Positions 50,601-59,600 of a stretch of DNA of 64,000 nt are shown here, one piece after another (within the stretch, counting starts at the first letter, position 1; the number at the start of each line of letters is the position of its first letter). The notes beneath the pieces are model-generated. The model was given only the letters and a program-made list of their open reading frames with translations. It was not told the DNA's origin and did no database searches. The stretch spans positions 12,106,086 to 12,170,085 of the forward strand of contig NC_134528.1 in NCBI RefSeq assembly GCF_027942865.1. Reading direction: 5' to 3'. Source of the DNA: Odontesthes bonariensis (taxonomy: Eukaryota; Chordata; Actinopteri; Atheriniformes; Atherinopsidae). Made by a program: the position numbers and the translations under genes.

Positions 50601-53600
50601 AACAGCAAAGATAAAAAATTTGCATGACCAGCACTCGAGACAGGTAATATGTAACTGCTCAGCACACTGTTGCTGTCATATTAAAAAAAAAAAAAAGGGA
50701 TGCAGGGCGGCTTTGGCTTAGCTTATTGATTTCTTTACAAGTGGACTGCACTATTTACATGGCAAATTATTACAAAAGGAGCCAGTTTTACTCTATAAAT
50801 GCTGGTGGATGCAGAAACCTGTATCCAACATCAGCACTTTGGTCAGATTAGATTGTTGAGAAATGTTGTATAGTTGGAAAAACTAACTCAATTCTTAATT
50901 GATCAGTCATCTTTATTCAGTCTTATTTCCATCTCTGTGAGAGTTCGAAATGAGGACAGTCAAGAAAAAAGGATTTTTACAAACAGTGGGTGAACAAAAT
51001 GAACCAACTTCCACGACACTATACTAAAGCCTTCTTTCTTGTATGCTATAATCAGGAAGGCACAGATGAGCAGATTTAAAGTAATAAAATCGACTCCTGC
51101 AATGTAACTGTGACTAGTCAGTGAGGAAAATGCAATTCAGTCACAGCCTGCTCTACTCTGTCAAGACCTGCACAAAGGCTGCAGCAGCCAGCTATTTATG
51201 CAAATACAGATGAGATGTTGGATGATTTCATTTTGGATAAAAGGCAAGGAGGAAAAAAACTTTCAATTCATGGTAAACCAAACCCCAGCTGGGAATAGAC
51301 ACCGTTGCTCCTTGTGTAAAGAGTTTTGTAAATATCGGTGGGATATTATTTTGGCCGGAGATAAAAACTGGAGCAGAAGGACTACATTAACAAAATGTTG
51401 CGATCAACAAAGCAATGCACCGTGACAACCTTTATACATTTTCTCATGTAAATGATCAGAAATCTTTGTTTTTTTTCCCCCAATAAAGCAGAGATGCCTT
51501 TTTGCATTGGCTATGCAAGGTGAAAAAGATGCTGCTCTGCAATTCTGCCTTCTTAGCAGCCATCTCATGCATTGGTGGAACTAAAGGGATGAGGTTTGAT
51601 ACTTTTAATTCTGTACACATTCAATATAAGACGTGCACATTTGTTTAATGGCTCATGTTAAATGCAACCTGCAAGACAATAGCTGAGCGGGGATTCGAAG
51701 TAAATCATTTGCGTCCACGTTTATGTACTGCCAGTCTCGTGTCTGTGTACCTTGAGCAGTTTTGCGTGTAGCAGCAGAGTGTAGGCAGCCTCGGTGTAGT
51801 TATCGCACTCTCTGTGGAGGTCGCACAGCTTGTACAGGTACCTGGCAATGAAAAGCAGTGATTTAGGGATCATATCTTCGTGGGCCTTTCACACTTTAAA
51901 AATAGACAGACAGTTAACTCTGCTACACTGACAAGTGTTGACAGGTTATTTTACCTCTAAAAACACCTGACAAACCGATGGAAAACTCAGGCTGTTTGGG
52001 TAATAGGACAAGCATTTTAATAAAATCTGTTCTTTTATTCAGGACTTCTGGGAATATATACAAACGAAAAAAACGTATCCTCCATGTAGTGTACCTTTAC
52101 ATTTAAAAGAAATAACTTAAAGGGACTGAATGTTGATTTGAATATTTCAACATGTATAATAGCACAATGCTGGACACGGTCTTACCTGATGTACATCTCC
52201 TCTCTGTCTATCTCCTTGTAAAAGTTCTACAGCATGACAGAGACAAGGCATTAAAACAGGTATAAAAGATGTTCCAGTTTTAAACCAATGCCGTAACTCT
52301 TAGAATCACGAATGAATGAATCAAGAATGAATGCAAAACTGAAGAAGATAAAAGATAAACATTGAAGCATGTGTCTGTAGTCTTTTCAATGCTTGTGGAC
52401 GTGGGATAAAACTGACATTTCTGTGCGGCAAAATGAAATGTCACTTCATAGATGAGAGGTGATTGAGGTGAGCTGCTCTGTGATAACATCTCTAAACACT
52501 GTGACATATTGAGACGTTGGTTTTTTGTGTATGTGGATAGTTCCGGGCCATTAAGGTCAATTCACTGGGAACAGCAGCCCATTAAAAAAACATTTAACTA
52601 GTAATATCAGAGTCATTTACAAGTGTTTTAATCAAGAGGCTTCTATCTATCATGCATTACTATTACTGGGCTTGAGTGTGCATTGAGGGACCCCAGCCAT
52701 CTCACCAGCACGTTGACAGTGCAGCTCATGCGGTTTTCCTTGTTCTCGTCATGCATGATGGTCCTGTAGTCCAGCAGTCTCTCCAGCAGACGCACCACCA
52801 GAGTTACGAAGTTCTCGCCAGTCCTGGCCAGGTACTTGTGTTTCCGGCAGTGCTCCAGCAAACTGGTATTAGCGTTTTGTGGTCGTGTATATGTTGGAGA
52901 AGAAACAAATTCAAGGCCAATTTTAGAGCTTCTTTGACAGTTTTGTGAAAACATTACTGTTTTGCCAATGAAGGCAGAGTTAGCATCTAAGTTTTCGACA
53001 AGCTGTGATGAGGAGTCGTGTGATCATCAGCACACTGTGGTTATTTTGAGGGGTGCTATGTTGCAATTAGCATTATCTAACTTGCGAGAGGCTCAGGCGT
53101 AATCCTGCCCATTAATCAGCACTTACATTTTCTGAAAGAGAACTTTGTACTGCTCGTCTCCGCGGCCCCCCTCCACCTCGTGATCCAGCTTGGTGATGAT
53201 CTCGTTCTCGAACTGCAATTAGACAGAGCAGGCGTAAATAATCAGTACAGCTAATTTTTCAATTCATTAATGCCATCTCCGTGTCTCACCCTCTCCCCAC
53301 ATCAAGTGGTAGCTGAGGGGGTTTGGGCTTTGACTTTAATCGTCCACACTGCAGTGCAGCTGGCTGTGAGCTGGTATTCTCCGTTCATTATTAAAGCTTT
53401 TCTTTATCAGCTGAAAATTTGTCAGAAGACAGAACAAGCCTGAAATGTGAGACAAGTCCCCTTTACTTCTGTTCCATTGTTGTTGAAGCTGTTGACAGTG
53501 ATGCATGGACCTGTTTCTCTGATATTTGTATGTAGCGGCTTTATAAAAAAAAAAAACAGACTTTATTGTGCTGAAACAAAACCGTTTTTTTCTGACTTCG

Positions 53601-56600
53601 GGAGAGTGCAACCTAGTGAGAAATGATATAAAGGCTGTTGTCTGTTTAGCCATTGATTTACAACTCACAGAAGGAAAAGGAAAAATCCTGAATGATACTG
53701 GCTTGCAGCCTGAAAAAGGGGTCGAGTCAAAGAGGGAAAGAATAAACTAGCATTTACCTCCAATGTGCAAGAGTTTGAGTGACACTTTGACTTAAATGGC
53801 AACACCCTGCGCTCCCCTCAGAATTATCTGAGAGAGGAATGCTGGATAAAACTGCCAGTCTTCAAAGGACTGCAAAGGCCATCAGAACCACCTTCTTTTC
53901 TTACAATTTGATAGTAGTAACATAAGCTGGAAGCCCCTTCACAGGGCTGAAAACTGTGAGATATCTGATGAAAACAATGAGCTGTAACTAAAAGAATTTC
54001 CTCACGCAGAAATACTGAATTTTTCTTTGTAACGAGGCATAATATTAAGTTCCACTTCCGTGGCTGTTTATAACTGTAGTAAAACAAGATTTGCAGAATT
54101 ATAAATAGCCTAAATAGTGCTATGAAACGCTCCCTCTGATAGACTACTCTGGGCTCCCCTTACTTGTTACAGAGTAACTTTATTACTGCTCCTCTACGTC
54201 TGGTGCCATTTCTCAATTTGCAACAATTAGTTTAGGACGCACCCGTTGGAAGCTGCATGTGAAGTGGAACTCGCACTGCATCATGTCAAAGAAGATTGGG
54301 ATGGTGGCCTTTCGCAACTCGATCTCAGGAACGAGAGTCATCTCCAGAATAGGGCCCACCATTTCGGGGATGAATTTTATCTTGTGTGGTCCTGAAAGGT
54401 GAAAAAGACAAGTAAGCACATAGCACACTGTATAGAAATACTTGTAGACTACAATTTGGACAAAACAAGTACACTAAGATTTTTAAAGTACAAGCTCCCT
54501 AGTCGGAATCTTAGTCAAGCAGGAAATAACTTGTAGCTAAAAAAAAAAAAACCACAACGAAACAGTGGGCAAATTTAAATGACTCCATCTAATTTGGTAA
54601 AAAGCTGCGATTAAAGGATCAGATGGTGTTGGTGACCATCAGAATAGACACAGGTGCCCAGATCTTACACCCTAATCCCTGTGCTGCAGTAAAATCACAT
54701 TCCACAGAGACTTCATCGCTACAATCAGCCTCTCTCATCCCATTACAAGGCTTATTAACACATGATTGTCTATATTTAGCTGCTGATCTTTGCTTGGTTG
54801 ACTGGTAATGACTTTCTGGATATTTGGTTCGCACATAATCATCAACACAAATTGAGGAAATATTAATTCAGAATATGTCCGTTGCAAAGAGAACTTTGCA
54901 TAAATTCATGCAGAAGAAAAATGCTCTCTCTAAGAAGTGAAAGTGAACAATACTGACACAAAGAATCAAGTCAAATTACCCAGATTGTACCACATATCCC
55001 TGATTTCAAAGCCAATCTGTCTTCTCATGTCCTGGTACCTAAAACACAAATGCGAGAAAAGTGTCACACATACTACCGTCAATTCGTGGCATTTAAGTTG
55101 TGAACAGTAAATTGACTGAATCTACGTGGTGCTATCGTTGTTCTCACCTAAAGGGTTCACTGGCACTTCTTCCAAATATCAAGTGCATTTCTCTATTACA
55201 CAGACTCACACAATAATAACCACACATAGGGCAATGTGGGGTTAAGCATCTCACCAAGAGCCGACTGGAGGAGCTGGGGATCTTCCCCTCTAACTCCTGA
55301 GCCACAGTTGTCCCATGAGGGGGTGTCAGCGAGCACACCAAAAGCACAAAATTCTGAACAAATGTCTGGATTAGGCTGCAATATGACAAAACACCGAGCC
55401 CAAAAATAGGTCACTTTATCAAAGATTCCAGAGGTAATTTGTGAAATATCAAATGCAAAAAAAACAGAAGGTGGGACTATTTTTCAATTACTATACCAGG
55501 CAGTGCAAAAGGGGAAAAAAATATCTCATTGCCCCCCTGACTGTTGACCTAAATACATGCCATACTTAATATCTAATAGTTTGATAGGTTTTCCTACAGA
55601 CAATTAAATCATTAAAAAAAAAAAAATGGAATAAAATTGATATTGCAACAGATTCACTGTGCATGGGCCATCTTAACTCATGTTGTTTTCTATATCATGA
55701 CCTACAAAAACATGCTGATATGTTATTTAGTTCACAACATACACACGTTTGTCAGTTACTGTGTGTCTTCTGCTTTGGTTATCATTAAAAAAAAAGGAGG
55801 TTAGGGTGACACGAGGCAAAGTGTTTGATCAAGCAGTCTCTGTTGACACCAGTGTTTTTTTTGTTTTTGTTTTTAAGGCTGACTTGGCATGTCAAGAGCC
55901 CTCCTATAAAATGAAGATTTTCAGAGGAAACTAAAAAGATTGCTCCCATCCTCCCTGCTTGTCCATCTTCAGGGCTTCATAAGCTGATCATCTCGGTCAT
56001 GTTTAGGTCATGAGCCAATTTTCATGGCAGCCCAGTGGCCGTCTCCCTGCACTACCGCACTGTCCCGGGTCAGAGAAAGGACAAATAGTAAGTTGGAAAG
56101 GACAGAGAGGGACGGACATAGAGCGAACGATGGAGAGACTAACAAGACAGGAAACAGGGGGCAGAGAAGCAGGGTGCAAAGTCAGGCCATTTCTGTGAAA
56201 CCATCCACATGAAACAAAAAGTTAATGGCTTTGGGCTGCTTTGACATATTGGACATTTGTCAGGAATGACGAAATAAATTCAAACCAGAGAAATACAAAA
56301 AAGGCAGCAGTCCTGAGAGAGGAATTTCTGACCTTCTTCTTTGGATCCACAGACTTATCAAAGCACACTTTAACCACACCATTACCTGCTGAGGAGTAAT
56401 TACACGCACTTTTACTGTTGATTCACCATGGGGAATAACTGCACCGAACCTCAGTGTTGTGTTTCAGATTTGGAGCAGACTCTGTCGTCAATCTATCTGT
56501 TTGGCTCGGCAAAAAACAAAAAAAAGTAGCTTAAATCTATCCGAACAGCTGTGCTGTGTTACTGCTAATCTAACATATGCTGCTGCATCAATTGAGAGAA

Positions 56601-59600
56601 ACTAACAAACTGTACCTGGCATCAATTTGCATGTCACCTGGGGATCCTGTACAATTTAGAAAAGCAATTCTTATTTGGTAGAAACTAGCTTACAACTGTG
56701 GAAAAACAGCTTATGAGATTTTCAGATGGAATATGAATATTTTTGGCTATTTTCAACTATGTTGTACTATAATCAACTGCAGAAAGGGCCTGTGTAATTG
56801 TTCAGAGGTACAGCTGATTTAACTCATTCTCACAACATCCATTTACTTAGGGACTGCATCATTACCACAGTATGACAAAACCAAAGTAAAGGCAATCGCA
56901 ATGCATCCACAACACAAATCTGCAGCACTAAGATACGCACTTGGAACGAAAAATCGCTGCTTTTTCTTTTTAAGACACTAAACAATTACCTTCTTCTGTC
57001 CTATTTTTTTGCTCAATGGGCCATCAAAGAAGAGTGAATTGTAGAACTCCTTTTTTTTCTGTTATGTCTGACATGTTAAACTTGAAACGATGTCAAAGTC
57101 ATCAGAGATTCGCTTTCGAACTGTGACACTTTGGGACCGATGGCACGAAACTTTGGTGCAATATCGCAAAGAAATACAAAGAGTCGAGCTTGTGCAAGCC
57201 TCATCCGCTGACCCAAAACTAGTATCAATTCAGAGTCTTTTTGGCACATCATGCTACTTCAGAGCATCCAGGGGCCCTTACAGAATTCTAAAGCATGACT
57301 GACTGTTTTGCCAATACCATAGAAAGAGACGCCAATGTATTTTGACAGAGGGGAGAGGAGCATTGAGATAATCCTTAAAAAAGAAGCTGCGTCACCTCTT
57401 TATTGCCTCGCCAGGTCAAAGCACTTTACAATATCCAGCTGTCTAAGGGAGCACTGTTGCAGAGCCCAAGGATTGATTTTGGGGAAAAACTACTAAATAT
57501 AAATAGATGCCAGCCTCTAAATGACTATAGCTGCACGCAGAAATTTTTTTAATGAATTATGTATAACATCCTCGACTATTTTTGCATCTCATCATTATAT
57601 CAGGCAGTCAGTGTGCGTCAGTGGTAGGAAGTAGCTTCTCTTTCCACATATGGGTGTGCAGATGACTGAGCATGAGGCGCGGTGTACTCATCTGAGCCGA
57701 GACAGATGCTGGGTGCTGTTCTGTCACACTTCTGTAGACTGCGAGACAGACAGCTATGACTGTCGGCTGTCAGGACCTATAACGCATACCTGTCAGCTCC
57801 GGGCGGAAAGCTCACAGAGAGGTTAACTTAGAAGAACATGTCCGCAGTGGGACAGTGATGAGGGGGTCTCAGCAGAGTAATGCATCTGGGTCAGGGGGTA
57901 AAGATCACGACTTGGAGGAAAAAGGAGAATGACTGAAGGCGTGAGGTGATGGAAACGGAGAAGATGGTGAACAAGAGAGAGAGTGGCAGATACAACAATA
58001 GAGGGGAAAAAAAGCACACATGAATGACAAGCAGTGGCTTGTAGAGACAGCTCCGATGAGATCAAAGCTCGAAGCAGAGATATTCACAAGACCTGATAAT
58101 ACGATGCTCCGTCTCCTCTTCGCTCATATGAGCACATCATAAAAATGACACTGCTACTTGCTCATTTATCAAGCGGTATCTGTGTTTGTGTGGCAGTAGC
58201 TTCTTGATCTCTGAAGTCAGCCTTTGAACGAGGAAATTAAGAAAAGATGCGCGCACGCACATACAAAAAATAAGATGGAAGTTGTAAACACAACTTCCAT
58301 CTTATTTTTCGTACTTTAGACCAATTGTTTTTAATCAATTACAAAAATAATGTGCAAGACTTTTGGGCTTAACTGCTTCAAGTTTTAAGTTAATTTGTCA
58401 TATATGCATGAAAACACAGTGCAATGAAATATGTTGGATGAGACCAACGTGCGACTCAACACTGCTTCTTTGGGTTTAACAGATTTCTTGCAGAAGCACG
58501 TTTTGAGTGTTCCAAAATCATAACAATCAACTCGGCAGGTACGACTTTAGGATTAGTGGCTGGGCTCATGACCCAAACTAAGAAATTATAACTTTAGATG
58601 TGAAAGAAATTAATCACTGAGTGATTAATACAACACAGCTGCAATCAACCATGAGTGGCTAAGTTGTTCAACGGAGCACTGTGAGCACAGGAATCTTATA
58701 TAACCTTGTTAAGAAAAGAGAGGAAAAAATGCAGTTTAGCTGACTGAAATAAGCCACTAGAATTGGTCTACAGATTGATTTACTTTTGGTTTTTAGAACA
58801 ACCTCAACAGGGGGGTTCCAGATATGATCTCTCATCCTGTTTCATTGCTTTGCTCCCATCTTTGATTGACACCCGCTTTTGAAAATCTAAAATCCATCCA
58901 AACTTTTGTCATCTGTCATAATTATCAATAATATCTGGAGGGGGAAAAAAAACGTTGCTTGAGAAAAAATTATTCAAGTCAACATGCTCAGGTGTTACCA
59001 GACAAGAATAATTTGTTGAATGGAAACATTACAATTGTTTCAGCTAATTGTGGGACTTCTTAGAGGCGAAATACTGGAGATTTTCCTTTTGTGTCTAATC
59101 AAAACGGGTTCCAAGTTTACGCACCGAGGCTGTTTTTTATAGATCAAAGCATTGCCAAGACACGAACTCCCTGTTTCAGCTTCTTTACCAATTTCAACTG
59201 GGTGCGACAGATTGTCTCTGAAAATCAAGTACCCATATGATAAACTCTGTGAAGTTGCGTCTGAAGATCATCTCAGCCAATTTTGACTTGATCAAAGAAT
59301 TTCAGTGGTAATCCATTTTCTTTTAATTAGGATTATAGCCGAACAGCTACATGGATAAAGGCACTTCCAACTTTTACAAATTGGTGGTATTTGAGTGCTG
59401 AAGGTGCAGAAATAAAGTAGGTGAACAGAAAGGCAGAAAGGGCTGCACACAATCAGTGTCCCGATTTTAAAAACTCATTTATTGGGGTTGAGAAACATTC
59501 AGATGGAAGAAATAAAAAAAAGATTTAAAAAAAAAAAAGATGGTTATAGGCGCATTTATGCTTGTATTCTGCCCAGACAGACTTTGTAATCAGTGGTTTA

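Noticed and set aside
53336..53668. 110-codon minus-strand open frame
   Set aside because: Intronic, no recognised domain, and not needed for dock1 continuity.
58266..58309. MicroRNA precursor
   Set aside because: The stem is only 20 bp with a 4-nt loop, too short for usual Drosha/Dicer processing.
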